Assembly: GCF_000328565.1 (NCBI RefSeq)
Contig: NC_019966.1
Location: forward strand, 2,852,001-2,916,000
Reading direction: 5' to 3'
DNA: 64,000 nt
Origin: Mycobacterium sp. JS623
Lineage (GTDB): Bacteria > Actinomycetota > Actinomycetes > Mycobacteriales > Mycobacteriaceae
Shown here in pieces: positions 1 to 10,198 of this stretch. The notes under the pieces are model-generated. The model searched no databases and was not told the DNA's origin. It was given only the letters and a program-made list of their open reading frames with translations. The first letter of the stretch is position 1. Each line of letters opens with the position of its first letter. Both the position numbers and the translations under genes were made by a program.

Positions 1-6
1 GATAGG

Positions 7-447
7 GTGGGCGGCATGGCCGTTCCGCTGATCTGGCTAATCGCCGCACTGGCCCTCGCCGGGGCCGAAGCGCTCACCGGCGACATGTTTCTCCTCATGC
101 TTGGCGGTGGGGCGTTGGCCGCTGCGGGCTCGAGTCTGGTCTTCGATGAGCTGTGGGTGCACGGCGCCGTGTTCCTCGTGGTGTCGGTCCTGCTGCTGGT
201 GCTCGTGCGGCCCGCGTTGAGACGGCATTTCCTCTCGGGTAAGGGTCTGCCCGAACCGGTGAAGGCGCTCGAGGGCAAGAGCGCTCTGGTGCTCGATCGG
301 GTGGCGCGCCATGAAGGCCAGGTGAAACTCGATGGCGAAATCTGGACGGCGCGCCCGTTCAACGACGACGATATCTACGAACCGGGCGACCACGTCACCG
401 TCGTGCACATCGACGGCGCCACCGCCGTCGTCCAAAAAGTTGTCTAG
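7..447 (+). CDS. NfeD-like membrane protein (SPFH partner)
   Basis: A 146-residue protein. The first 70 residues form two or three hydrophobic segments (WLIAALALAGAEAL near 10, then a long stretch at about 50-68). The C-terminal half is soluble and reads like the small OB-fold beta-barrel of NfeD proteins (GKSALVLDRVARHEGQVKLDGEIWTAR, with the conserved GEIWTAR-type strand near 108-114). NfeD proteins are found beside SPFH/stomatin genes, and the next gene is one, 33 bases downstream, so the two probably form a membrane-microdomain pair. The GTG at 7 is used here, but an in-frame ATG at 16 is equally possible and the true start could lie before the window. Family assignment is firm; the cellular role is inferred. 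Confidence 0.85.
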   Translation: MGGMAVPLIWLIAALALAGAEALTGDMFLLMLGGGALAAAGSSLVFDELWVHGAVFLVVSVLLLVLVRPALRRHFLSGKGLPEPVKALEGKSALVLDRVARHEGQVKLDGEIWTARPFNDDDIYEPGDHVTVVHIDGATAVVQKVV

Positions 448-480
448 AGAACGCTGGACAAACTAGGGAAGGAACCCGTC

Positions 481-1692
481 ATGGAAGGTGCCGTTGCCGG
501 CCTGATCTTGGTCGGGGTGCTGGTGGTATTCGCCGCCATCATCGTGGCCAAATCGATTGCGCTGATCCCGCAGGCCGAGGCCGCGGTGATCGAACGGTTG
601 GGCCGCTACAGCAAGACCGTGTCGGGTCAGCTGACGTTGCTGCTGCCGTTCGTCGACAAGATCAGGGCGCGGGTGGACCTGCGCGAACGGGTGGTGTCCT
701 TCCCGCCGCAGCCGGTGATCACCGAAGACAACCTGACGGTCAACATCGACACGGTGGTGTATTTCCAGGTCACCAACCCGCAGGCGGCGGTGTACCAGAT
801 CAGCAACTACATCGTCGGTGTCGAGCAGTTGACCACCACCACTTTACGCAACGTGGTCGGCGGGATGACGCTGGAGCAGACACTGACATCGCGCGACCAG
901 ATCAACGGCCAGCTGCGCGGAGTGCTCGACGAGGCCACCGGCCGGTGGGGCCTGCGTGTGGCCCGGGTGGAGTTGCGGTCGATCGATCCGCCGCCGTCGA
1001 TCCAGGACTCGATGGAAAAGCAGATGCGTGCCGACCGCGAAAAGCGGGCCATGATCCTGACCGCCGAGGGCAGCAGGGAGGCCTCGATCAAACAGGCCGA
1101 GGGTCAGAAGCAGGCTCAGATTCTGGCGGCCGAAGGTGCCAAGCAGGCCGCAATCCTGGCGGCCGAAGCCGACCGGCAGTCGCGCATGCTGCGGGCCCAG
1201 GGTGAGCGCGCCGCGTCCTACCTGCAGGCCCAGGGCCAGGCCAAGGCGATCGAGAAGACGTTCGCCGCGATCAAGGCGGGGCGGCCCACCCCGGAGATGC
1301 TGGCTTACCAATACCTGCAGACGCTGCCGCAGATGGCCAAGGGCGAGGCGAACAAGGTGTGGCTGGTGCCAAGCGATTTCGGTGCTGCGCTGCAGGGGTT
1401 CACCAAGATGCTGGGGGCGCCGGGCGACGACGGCGTGTTCCGTTACCAGCCTTCGCCCGTCGAGGAGGATCTGCCGAAGCCCGAGGACGACTCCGCTGAG
1501 GTGGCCGAGTGGTTCAACACGCAGACGGACCCCGAGATCGCGCAGGCCGTTGCCGCCGCTGTGGCTGAGGCGCGGACACCGGTGCCGGGTGCGATTGACC
1601 CGCCTCCCCAATACCCGCCGCTGAGCCAGCAGCAGCAGCCGCCTTCCGACTATGCGCCACAGCCGCCGCCACCAGGGCGCCACAGCGGGTAA
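481..1692 (+). CDS. SPFH/Band 7 (stomatin/QmcA-type) membrane protein
   Basis: A 403-residue protein with one N-terminal transmembrane anchor (residues 5-25), then the band-7 domain: IPQAEAAVIERLGRYSKTVSG, the DLRERVVSFPPQPVITEDN strand, and TLRNVVGGMTLEQTLTSRDQIN. A long helical stretch follows (about 175-270) made of alanine/glutamate/lysine repeats of the QAEGQKQAQILAAEGAKQA type, typical of SPFH oligomerisation coiled coils. The last 45 residues are proline/glutamine rich and probably disordered. A Shine-Dalgarno-like GGAAGGA precedes the ATG. It sits just behind the NfeD gene in the arrangement known for stomatin/NfeD operons. A scaffold for membrane microdomains or protease regulation is the family role, not something the sequence shows directly. 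Confidence 0.92.
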   Translation: MEGAVAGLILVGVLVVFAAIIVAKSIALIPQAEAAVIERLGRYSKTVSGQLTLLLPFVDKIRARVDLRERVVSFPPQPVITEDNLTVNIDTVVYFQVTNPQAAVYQISNYIVGVEQLTTTTLRNVVGGMTLEQTLTSRDQINGQLRGVLDEATGRWGLRVARVELRSIDPPPSIQDSMEKQMRADREKRAMILTAEGSREASIKQAEGQKQAQILAAEGAKQAAILAAEADRQSRMLRAQGERAASYLQAQGQAKAIEKTFAAIKAGRPTPEMLAYQYLQTLPQMAKGEANKVWLVPSDFGAALQGFTKMLGAPGDDGVFRYQPSPVEEDLPKPEDDSAEVAEWFNTQTDPEIAQAVAAAVAEARTPVPGAIDPPPQYPPLSQQQQPPSDYAPQPPPPGRHSG

Positions 1693-1717
1693 CGCCGAGT
1701 TGTAAAGGGGCCCGGCG

Positions 1718-2458
1718 TCAACCGGTGACCGCCGGTTCGCTGTGGGGCGCCGCGAGGCGCTCGCGATGATGGCGGCGGTGGGTGCGGATCTCGTAGATCA
1801 ACCCCGCGATGCCGATGCTCGCTGTGCACAACGAGACCACGAACAGCAGCGGGCTGACGTTGCCGGTGAGTGCGTCGCCGAGGATGACCACAGCGGCGGT
1901 GCCTGGCAGCAGGCCCACCAGGGTGGCCACGGTGTACGGCAGCACGCGCACCGCCGACGCCCCGCACGCGTAGTTGACCACCGAGAACGGCATGGCCGGG
2001 ATCATCCGCATCGAGATCACCGTCGGCCAGCCGCGCTCGCGCAGCCGCGCGTCGACGGATTCCACCCGGGCGTGCTTTACCAGCCGACTCAGTTGCCAGC
2101 CGGCGGCGCGCACCAGCAGCAGCGCGATGACCGCGCTCACGGTGCTGGCCAGCACCGCCAGCGGGACGCCCAGGTACGGGCCGAAGAGTAGGCCCGCGGC
2201 CAACGTGAATGCGGTGCGTGGGAACGGAAACACCGTCACCGCGATGTGGGCGGCCAGGAACGCCAGCGGGAACCACGGCCCCACCGAGGTCGCCCAATCG
2301 CGCATCTGCAGGGCGCTCGGCACTGGGGCCAGCAGCGCAACTGCGATGAGAATCACAATTGCTGTGAGGATCGCGATGAAGCGGCGGGGTGAGACCGTGG
2401 ACGCCGTCGAAATCACCGCAGCACGCAGTGCACGCAGGGTGTTGACGACGGCTTTCAC
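1718..2458 (-). CDS. TVP38/TMEM64 (SNARE-associated/DedA-like) membrane protein
   Basis: About 246 residues with five to six hydrophobic segments. The SNARE-associated Golgi protein core is visible: FPFPRTAFTLAAGLLFGPYLG, then PLAVLASTVSAVIALLLVRAAG, and the C-terminal pair MIPAMPFSVVNYACGASAV and LPGTAAVVILGDAL. The open frame extends upstream to 2641, but that would run through the divergent mutA promoter. The GTG at 2458 (protein start VKAVVNTL) leaves a normal 100-base divergent region and has TAGTGT eight bases upstream. Proteins of this family move lipids across the membrane or support envelope homeostasis; the substrate here is unknown. Transcribed away from mutA. Confidence 0.85.
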   Translation of the reverse strand: MKAVVNTLRALRAAVISTASTVSPRRFIAILTAIVILIAVALLAPVPSALQMRDWATSVGPWFPLAFLAAHIAVTVFPFPRTAFTLAAGLLFGPYLGVPLAVLASTVSAVIALLLVRAAGWQLSRLVKHARVESVDARLRERGWPTVISMRMIPAMPFSVVNYACGASAVRVLPYTVATLVGLLPGTAAVVILGDALTGNVSPLLFVVSLCTASIGIAGLIYEIRTHRRHHRERLAAPHSEPAVTG

Positions 2459-2558
2459 GCCTACCAACACTACGGGCCATGCCGCGGCGACACGATCTGC
2501 GCGTCGGTGTGAGTCGGTCAGCCGGCAGGCGATGTTGTGATGGCGATCATTTAGCCTG

Positions 2559-4351
2559 ATGGCTGTGCAGAAACCCGGCGTTACGGATTCCGATATCGCG
2601 AGGTGGCGCACGGCGGTAGCCGGCGTCCTGGCCAAGAGCACCCGGCGCGACCCGGCGGATTTGCCCGCCGAGCCTGAGCGGCTGCTGGACTCGCCGACCT
2701 ACGAGGGTTTTCCGGTGCGCCCGCTGTACACATCGCTCGACGAGTTACCCGAACCGGCGCTGCCGGGGCAGTGGCCGTTCGTGCGGGGCGGCGACGCGCT
2801 GCGCGACGTCAAGTCCGGCTGGCGGGTCGCCGAAGTCTTTCCCGCGAACGGATCCTCGGCGGCCGACGCCAACGGCGCTGTGTTGGTGGCATTGACCGAA
2901 GGCGTCAGCGCGCTGGTGCTGCGCGTCGGGGGTAAGACGGCTGAACTGGACCGCCTGCTCGACGGTGTGTTCCTCGACCTCGTCCCGGTAGTGCTCGATG
3001 CTGGTGCCGACTATGTGGCCGCATCGAATGCCGTGTTGGCTCTGTTGACGGATCTCGATGACGACCAACGGTCGCGGCTGTCGGTGGATCTCGGCGCCGA
3101 TCCGTTGACCGCACCGCTGAACGCGCAAGCCACGGTGAATCTCACCGACTTCGTTGCGGTGGCAGCGAAGGCGACCGGATACAACGGTGGCGTACGGGCG
3201 ATTACCGTCGACGGCCCGGCGTTCCACAATCGTGGCGCCAGTGCGTCGTGGGAATTGGCGGGCAGCATCGCGGCGGCGGTCGGGTATCTGCGTGCGCTCG
3301 GCGAGGGCGGTATCGCTACGCGGGATGCGCTGCGGCAGATCAGCTTCCGCTTCGCCGCCGACGACGACCAGTTCATGACGATTGCGAAGCTGCGCGCGGC
3401 GCGCCAGCTGTGGGCGCGGGTGGCCGAAGTGGTGGGGGAGCCAGACGCGGGAGCGGCCCGGCTGCACGCCGTCACGTCGCTGCCGATGATGGCGCAGCGC
3501 GACCCGTGGGTGAACATGTTGCGCACCACGGTGGCGGCGTTTTCTGCGGGCGCCGGCGGAGCGGACACTGTGCTGGTACACCCGTTCGATGTGGCGATAC
3601 CCGGTGGGTTCCCCGGTACCGCAGCGAGTTTCGCGCGACGCATTGCCCGCAACACCCAATTGCTGCTGCTGGAGGAGTCGCACATCGGCCGGGTGCTCGA
3701 CCCCGCTGGCGGCTCCTGGTTCGTCGAGGATCTCACCAGGGGGCTGGCCGAGCAAGCGTGGAAACACTTCCAGGACATCGAAGCCCGCGGTGGCTTCGAG
3801 GCCGCGCGTGACTACGTCGTCGGCCAGATCAACGAGGTAGCCGAGCGCCGCGCGGACGACATCGCACACCGCCGTACGGCGCTCACCGGTGTCAACGAAT
3901 ACCCGAATCTGGCCGAACCACCTCTGCCGCAAGGTGATTCGCTTGACGCAGTGGTGCGCTATGCGGCTGGCTTCGAGGCGCTGCGGGACCGATCGGATGC
4001 TTTCCTGGAGAAAACCGGATCGCGACCGACGGTATTGCTGTTGCCGCTCGGCCCGCTGGCGGAGCACAACATCCGCACCACGTTCGCGACCAACCTGCTC
4101 GCGTCCGGCGGCATCGAGGCGGTCACCGAGGATCCCGACCCCAAAGTCGCGGTGATCTGCGGCACCGACGCCCGCTATGCGACCGAGGCGTCGGCCGCCG
4201 TCGACGCGGCGCACCAGGCGGGGATTTCGCATGTCCTGCTGGCAGGCCCGGAAAAGGCTGTGGCCGAAGCGGATTCGAAACCCGACGACTATCTGACCGC
4301 CAAGATCGACGCCGTCAAGGCGCTCTCGGACCTGCTCACCCGATTGGGGGC

Positions 4352-4355
<4 letters not shown>
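2559..4355 (+). CDS. mutA: Methylmalonyl-CoA mutase small (non-catalytic) subunit
   Basis: Small subunit (up to 598 residues) of the heterodimeric adenosylcobalamin-dependent methylmalonyl-CoA mutase, which interconverts (R)-methylmalonyl-CoA and succinyl-CoA in propionate, cholesterol and odd-chain degradation. The TIM-barrel region is recognisable by [28 protein letters not shown] (about 352-380), which parallels MutB. The C-terminal Rossmann part ([18 protein letters not shown]) lacks the DxHxxG cobalamin-binding motif, as expected for MutA. mutB starts inside its stop codon (GTGA overlap). Start: ATG 2559 is listed, but TAGCCT at 2552-2557 lies exactly seven bases before an in-frame GTG at 2565, so a leaderless start there, two codons later, is possible. 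Confidence 0.95.
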
Positions 4356-6592
<2,237 letters not shown>

Positions 6593-7582
6593 ATGGCGAC
6601 CCCGGTCGAGGAACTAGCGGCGGCCGTCCGCAGCGGCGACCGGGCGGCGTTGCCGAGGGCCATCACGCTGGTCGAGTCGACCCGCCCGGATCACCGCGAG
6701 CAGGCGCAGCAGCTGCTGCTCGAGCTGATGCCCGAGGCGGGAAACGCCATGCATGTCGGCATCACCGGTGTGCCCGGCGTCGGCAAGTCGACGACCATTG
6801 AAGCGCTCGGTATGTATCTGATCGAGCAGGGCCATCGAGTCGCGGTGTTGGCCGTCGACCCATCGTCTACCCGCACTGGCGGATCGATCCTGGGCGACAA
6901 GACCCGGATGGCTCAACTCGCGGTGCATCCCGACGCCTACATCCGGCCCTCGCCGACCTCGGGCACTCTCGGCGGCGTTGCTAAGGCCACCCGCGAAACC
7001 ATCGTGTTGCTCGAGGCGGCCGGCTTCGACGTGATCCTGGTCGAAACCGTCGGCGTCGGGCAGTCCGAAGTGACGGTGGCCAACATGGTCGACACGTTCG
7101 TCTTCTTGACGCTGGCGCGCACCGGTGACCAACTGCAGGGCATCAAGAAGGGCGTGCTGGAACTCGCCGACATCGTGGTGGTGAACAAGGCTGACGGTGA
7201 GCACGCCGGCGAGGCCAAGACGGCGGCCCGCGAGCTGACCGGAGCGATCCGCCTCATTTATCCTCGCGAAACCCTTTGGCGCCCACCAGTTCTCACGATG
7301 AGTGCGTTGGAGGGAAACGGCCTCACCGAGCTGTGGGATACGGTGCTCAAACACCGCAGGGTGCTCACCGACGCGGGGGAGTTCGAGACCCGCAGACGCG
7401 CGCAACAGGTGGACTGGACGTGGTCGATGGTTCGCGACGCCGTGCTGGACCGGGTGCTGTCGCATCCGGCCGTGCGAAAGATCCGCGCCGAGGTGGAACG
7501 CCAGGTGCGCGATGGCGAGCTGACCCCCGCGCTTGCTGCACAGCAGCTGCTCGATGCCGCTGACGTGCACGGACCTAACTAA
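6593..7582 (+). CDS. meaB: Methylmalonyl-CoA mutase-associated GTPase MeaB
   Basis: A 329-residue G3E-family GTPase that loads and protects the cobalamin cofactor of methylmalonyl-CoA mutase. The P-loop GITGVPGVGKST is at residues 56-67 (Lys65). Then come the switch/base region (AVDPSSTRTGGSILGDKTRM), the Walker B-like ETVGVGQSE, and the NKADG guanine-specificity motif. The C-terminal dimerisation helices end normally. The ATG directly abuts the mutB TAG. From memory, the M. tuberculosis locus has a mazEF pair between mutB and meaB; here the genes are contiguous. Confidence 0.97.
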   Translation: MATPVEELAAAVRSGDRAALPRAITLVESTRPDHREQAQQLLLELMPEAGNAMHVGITGVPGVGKSTTIEALGMYLIEQGHRVAVLAVDPSSTRTGGSILGDKTRMAQLAVHPDAYIRPSPTSGTLGGVAKATRETIVLLEAAGFDVILVETVGVGQSEVTVANMVDTFVFLTLARTGDQLQGIKKGVLELADIVVVNKADGEHAGEAKTAARELTGAIRLIYPRETLWRPPVLTMSALEGNGLTELWDTVLKHRRVLTDAGEFETRRRAQQVDWTWSMVRDAVLDRVLSHPAVRKIRAEVERQVRDGELTPALAAQQLLDAADVHGPN

Positions 7583-7632
7583 TTGGTAACACTTCGTTTA
7601 TTTGCCGGGGTTGCAGGTAAATTCAATACATT

Positions 7633-8904
7633 GTGACGGGTGTCAATAACGGGGAGCGCAGCGCAGCGCTCCCGCACGGCATACAGGGCGCAGCCGACTC
7701 CAGCTTCGCTTGCACGGTTCGCGCGTTTTCCCAACTGTTCCCTGGCAAGCGGTTCGGTGGCGGGGCGCTTGCCGTCTACCTCCACGGCGAACCGGTGGTC
7801 GATGTCTGGACGGGATACGCCGACCGACGCGGCAGCGAGTACTGGACCGCCGATACCGGCGCGATGGTCTGGTCGGTGACCAAGGGCCTGGCCTCGACCG
7901 TCATCCACCGGCTGGCCGACCGTGGCCTGATCGACTACGACAGTCCCGTCGCCAAGTACTGGCCGGAGTTCGGTGCCAACGGCAAGTCCGAGATCACCGT
8001 CCGGGATGCGATGCGCCACCGCGCCGGGCTGTCTCAGCTCAACGGCGTAAGCAAGACCGAACTCCTTGATCACCAGGCGATGGAGTCGCGGCTGGCGGCG
8101 GCGTCGGTGAACAAGGTGCTATACGGCAAGCCGGCCTATCACGCGTTGACATACGGCTGGCTGATGTCGGGGCTCGCTCGCGCCGTCACCGGCAAGGGCA
8201 TGCGCGACTTGATCCGTCAGGAACTGGCCGAGCCGTTGAACACCGACGGGCTGCACTTGGGCCGCCCGCCCGCCGATTCGCCGACGCGGGCCGCTCAGAT
8301 CCTGGTGCCACAGGGCACGTTCAGCAATCCGGTGTTCAACTTCGTCGCGCCCCGGATCGCCGCGCTGCAGTACTCAGGGGTGTTCGGATCGATGTACTTC
8401 CCTGGCATGAAAGCCGTTGTGCAGGGGGATATCCCGTTCCTCGACTCCGAGATCCCCGCAGCGAACGGCGTGACAACGGCCCGCGGCCTGGCCAAGATGT
8501 ACGGCGCGCTGGCCAATGGCGGTCGCATCGACGGCGCCCAGTTCCTCTCGCAGGAGTTGACCGCCGGTTTGACCGGCAAGCCCAGCATGCTGCCGGACCG
8601 AAACATCTTCGTGCCGTTGAGCTTCCACCTTGGCTACCACTCGATGCCGTTCCCGCCGGGGCTGATGCCGGGCTTCGGGCATGCGGGACTGGCCGGCTCG
8701 GTGGGCTGGGCCGATCCGGGGACCGGCCTGTCGTTCGGGTTCGTGCACAACCGACTGCTCACCAGGATGGTGCTGGACCAGGCGACATTCGCTGGCATCT
8801 ACGCGCTGATCCGCCGCGACGCCGCACAGGCGCGCAGGCGGGGCTACCAGACTGTGCCCGCGTTCGGTGCGCCCTACGACGTGTCGAGGCCGGTCGCGGG
8901 GTAG
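7633..8904 (+). CDS. Beta-lactamase-fold serine hydrolase (LipL/EstB-type esterase)
   Basis: A 423-residue serine hydrolase of the beta-lactamase/class C superfamily. The catalytic S-x-x-K motif is SVTK at residues 81-84 (WSVTKGLAS). A tyrosine motif lies in YHALTYGWLMSGL. The C-terminal HAGLAGSVGWADP supplies the H-x-G motif. Together with position behind meaB this resembles the mycobacterial LipL esterase, a family VIII carboxylesterase acting on short-chain esters. No signal peptide is visible, so it is probably cytosolic or surface-associated by other means. The start is GTG 7633; a TAAATT hexamer 9 bases upstream is a weak promoter candidate. Confidence 0.85.
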   Translation: MTGVNNGERSAALPHGIQGAADSSFACTVRAFSQLFPGKRFGGGALAVYLHGEPVVDVWTGYADRRGSEYWTADTGAMVWSVTKGLASTVIHRLADRGLIDYDSPVAKYWPEFGANGKSEITVRDAMRHRAGLSQLNGVSKTELLDHQAMESRLAAASVNKVLYGKPAYHALTYGWLMSGLARAVTGKGMRDLIRQELAEPLNTDGLHLGRPPADSPTRAAQILVPQGTFSNPVFNFVAPRIAALQYSGVFGSMYFPGMKAVVQGDIPFLDSEIPAANGVTTARGLAKMYGALANGGRIDGAQFLSQELTAGLTGKPSMLPDRNIFVPLSFHLGYHSMPFPPGLMPGFGHAGLAGSVGWADPGTGLSFGFVHNRLLTRMVLDQATFAGIYALIRRDAAQARRRGYQTVPAFGAPYDVSRPVAG

Positions 8905-8905
8905 T

Positions 8906-9643
8906 TCACCGATTGGCGTTGGTGAACCACTTGGTCTTGTTTCGCCAGGACTCCGCCGACGTGATCGCGAATCCGGCGCCGCACATGCACGCGAACACCC
9001 ACACCAAGGTGGTGCCGGCGTCAGTCGCCTGAAGCGGCGGGATCAAGGCGGTGGCAAGCCGGACGAGGCAGGCGGCCACACCCGCTGCCGAGGCGACGAG
9101 ATAGATGTTGGCGACCCGGCGCGAACGCGGGTCCTTGCGCAGCACGAGCAGCGCCCGGGCCCCGTAGGTCAGCAGGTAGATCAGCATGCCGCAGAGCAGC
9201 AGCCAGTAGATATTCAGCCAGAGGTCGGTGGGCACCTGGAAGAAGTCGGCCTTGTATATCTTTGCGCCGTTGCCGAGTGTGAACGTGACCAACAGCAGCG
9301 GGATGCACAGCGTCGCAGGGTATTCGACGTACTGCTTGAAGGTCCTCTGCAGGGAGTGGTCGTCCTGAAGCCTGCCGAGAGCGTTGTACACCACGGCGGA
9401 TGCGGCGACGATGTAGAGGTCGTGGCCGATGTAGTCCTCGAGATTCCACTTGCCGGTCAGTGCGTGCAGCCAATGGCCGAGCGTCTCCGAAGCCCACGGA
9501 GACATCAACAGAACCGCGCCCCCCTGCAATGCGATGTTCAGGGTGGCGGCGAACTCCCAGCGAGACGACCAGGTGACGCGACGAATCCACAAGCTCCACC
9601 CGATACATGCAAGGGTGATTGCTATCAGGGTTGCCAGAGCCAT
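8906..9643 (-). CDS. Polytopic membrane protein of unknown function (about 7 TM), partner of an HTH regulator
   Basis: A 245-residue protein with about seven hydrophobic stretches: residues 2-18, 32-50, 72-90, 108-124, 140-160, 178-198 and 210-230, separated by short charged loops. Features without a recognised family include HDLYIVAASAVVYNALGR in the second third and AESWRNKTKW near the C-terminus. It lies 51 bases behind the small HTH gene in the same direction with a weak GAAGG about eight bases before the ATG, so the two are probably one operon. I do not recognise a catalytic motif. The layout (small DNA-binding protein plus polytopic protein) is reminiscent of actinobacterial modules I recall as 'immunity repressor/membrane protein', but function is open. 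Confidence 0.7.
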   Translation of the reverse strand: MALATLIAITLACIGWSLWIRRVTWSSRWEFAATLNIALQGGAVLLMSPWASETLGHWLHALTGKWNLEDYIGHDLYIVAASAVVYNALGRLQDDHSLQRTFKQYVEYPATLCIPLLLVTFTLGNGAKIYKADFFQVPTDLWLNIYWLLLCGMLIYLLTYGARALLVLRKDPRSRRVANIYLVASAAGVAACLVRLATALIPPLQATDAGTTLVWVFACMCGAGFAITSAESWRNKTKWFTNANR

Positions 9644-9694
9644 GGGAGTCGCCTTCGAACTGAGCCTGTCAGCAAAGTGTACGGCTTATCCGGA

Positions 9695-10063
9695 TTAAAG
9701 AGGAGGAGCGTCCGCCCTCGGCTTCATCTCGGAAAGCTTCGGCGGGCGGGTCGACTGCTTGGTCTGCACGGCGTCCTGCACTGCCGTCATCGTGGTGAAT
9801 GGGGCCGATTCAACGTAGCTCCACACTTCTTGGCGGCTCATCAACCCGAACTGGATTTGCAGGTCGGGGTAACTGAGTGCGAATCTATCGGCGACTCGCC
9901 GCAGTTCCTCGGCGTTCGGATAGTCGGATTCCTTGATTCGCCGGTAGTACGTGCTGCTCGAGATGCCCAACGCGTCGTAGATGTCTTTGGCATCGATGTC
10001 GCCGTCAAGGAGGTAGTCAAGCAACGCCTTAAGTTGTCTGCCGTTCTCATCGGTCCGTGGCAT
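9695..10063 (-). CDS. Small HTH transcriptional regulator (repressor-like)
   Basis: A 122-residue protein. Residues 22-50 form a helix-turn-helix of the phage-repressor sort (DAKDIYDALGISSSTYYRRIK), followed by a second helical segment (AEELRRVADRFAL) and a basic, proline-rich tail. The open frame extends to 10498 but would run through the facing gene, so the ATG at 10063 is chosen; ATG 10084 is also possible. Upstream on this strand lie GTGACA and TAACCT separated by 17 bases, predicting a transcript start near 10112. A palindrome and TTTTGGG repeats lie in the shared control region, so it is likely autoregulatory and also represses the divergent gene (inference). Confidence 0.75.
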   Translation of the reverse strand: MPRTDENGRQLKALLDYLLDGDIDAKDIYDALGISSSTYYRRIKESDYPNAEELRRVADRFALSYPDLQIQFGLMSRQEVWSYVESAPFTTMTAVQDAVQTKQSTRPPKLSEMKPRADAPPL

Positions 10064-10118
10064 GCACTCACGATAGCTGGACATCCCGGTTTTGGGCAGT
10101 ACCCTTCGCAAATCGGAT

Positions 10119-10147
10119 AGGTTAGCCGTTATTGACGCAGGTGTCAC
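10119..10147 (-). promoter_or_regulatory. Promoter of the HTH/membrane-protein operon
   Basis: On the minus strand GTGACA (10147-10142) is a near-consensus -35 box, and TAACCT (10124-10119) a good -10 box, with exactly 17 bases between them. The predicted start is near 10112, giving a leader of about 50 nucleotides that contains a further GCCCAAAA (TTTTGGGC on the plus strand, 10090-10097). Confidence 0.6.
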
Positions 10148-10149
10148 AG

Positions 10150-10177
10150 TTTTGGGAGTGCTCTCCCAATTTTGGGA
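10150..10177. promoter_or_regulatory. Palindromic operator in the divergent control region
   Basis: TTTTGGGA occurs at 10150-10157 and again at 10170-10177, exactly 20 bases (two helical turns) apart, and TTTTGGGC at 10090-10097 is another 60 bases (six turns) away. Between the two close copies CTCCCAA completes inverted repeats: TTGGGAG-TGCT-CTCCCAA at 10152-10169 and TCCCAATTTTGGGA at 10164-10177. The second palindrome covers the -35 position of the promoter at 10187-10192. The likely ligand is the HTH protein encoded at 9695-10063. Confidence 0.65.
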
Positions 10178-10186
10178 ACACGATGT

Positions 10187-10192
10187 TATGTT
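10187..10192 (+). promoter_or_regulatory. -10 box for the condensation-like gene (leaderless)
   Basis: TATGTT ends six bases before the ATG at 10199, so transcription would begin at the A of the start codon. The -35 position coincides with the palindrome at 10164-10177. Confidence 0.6.
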
Positions 10193-10198
10193 AGCTGC

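Noticed and set aside
844..1683. Long minus-strand open frame over the SPFH gene, and similar long antisense frames over mutA, mutB, dnaE1, treX and hisC
   Set aside because: High-GC coding DNA produces long antisense frames; their translations are arginine/histidine-rich without domains, and the plus-strand genes are clear family members.
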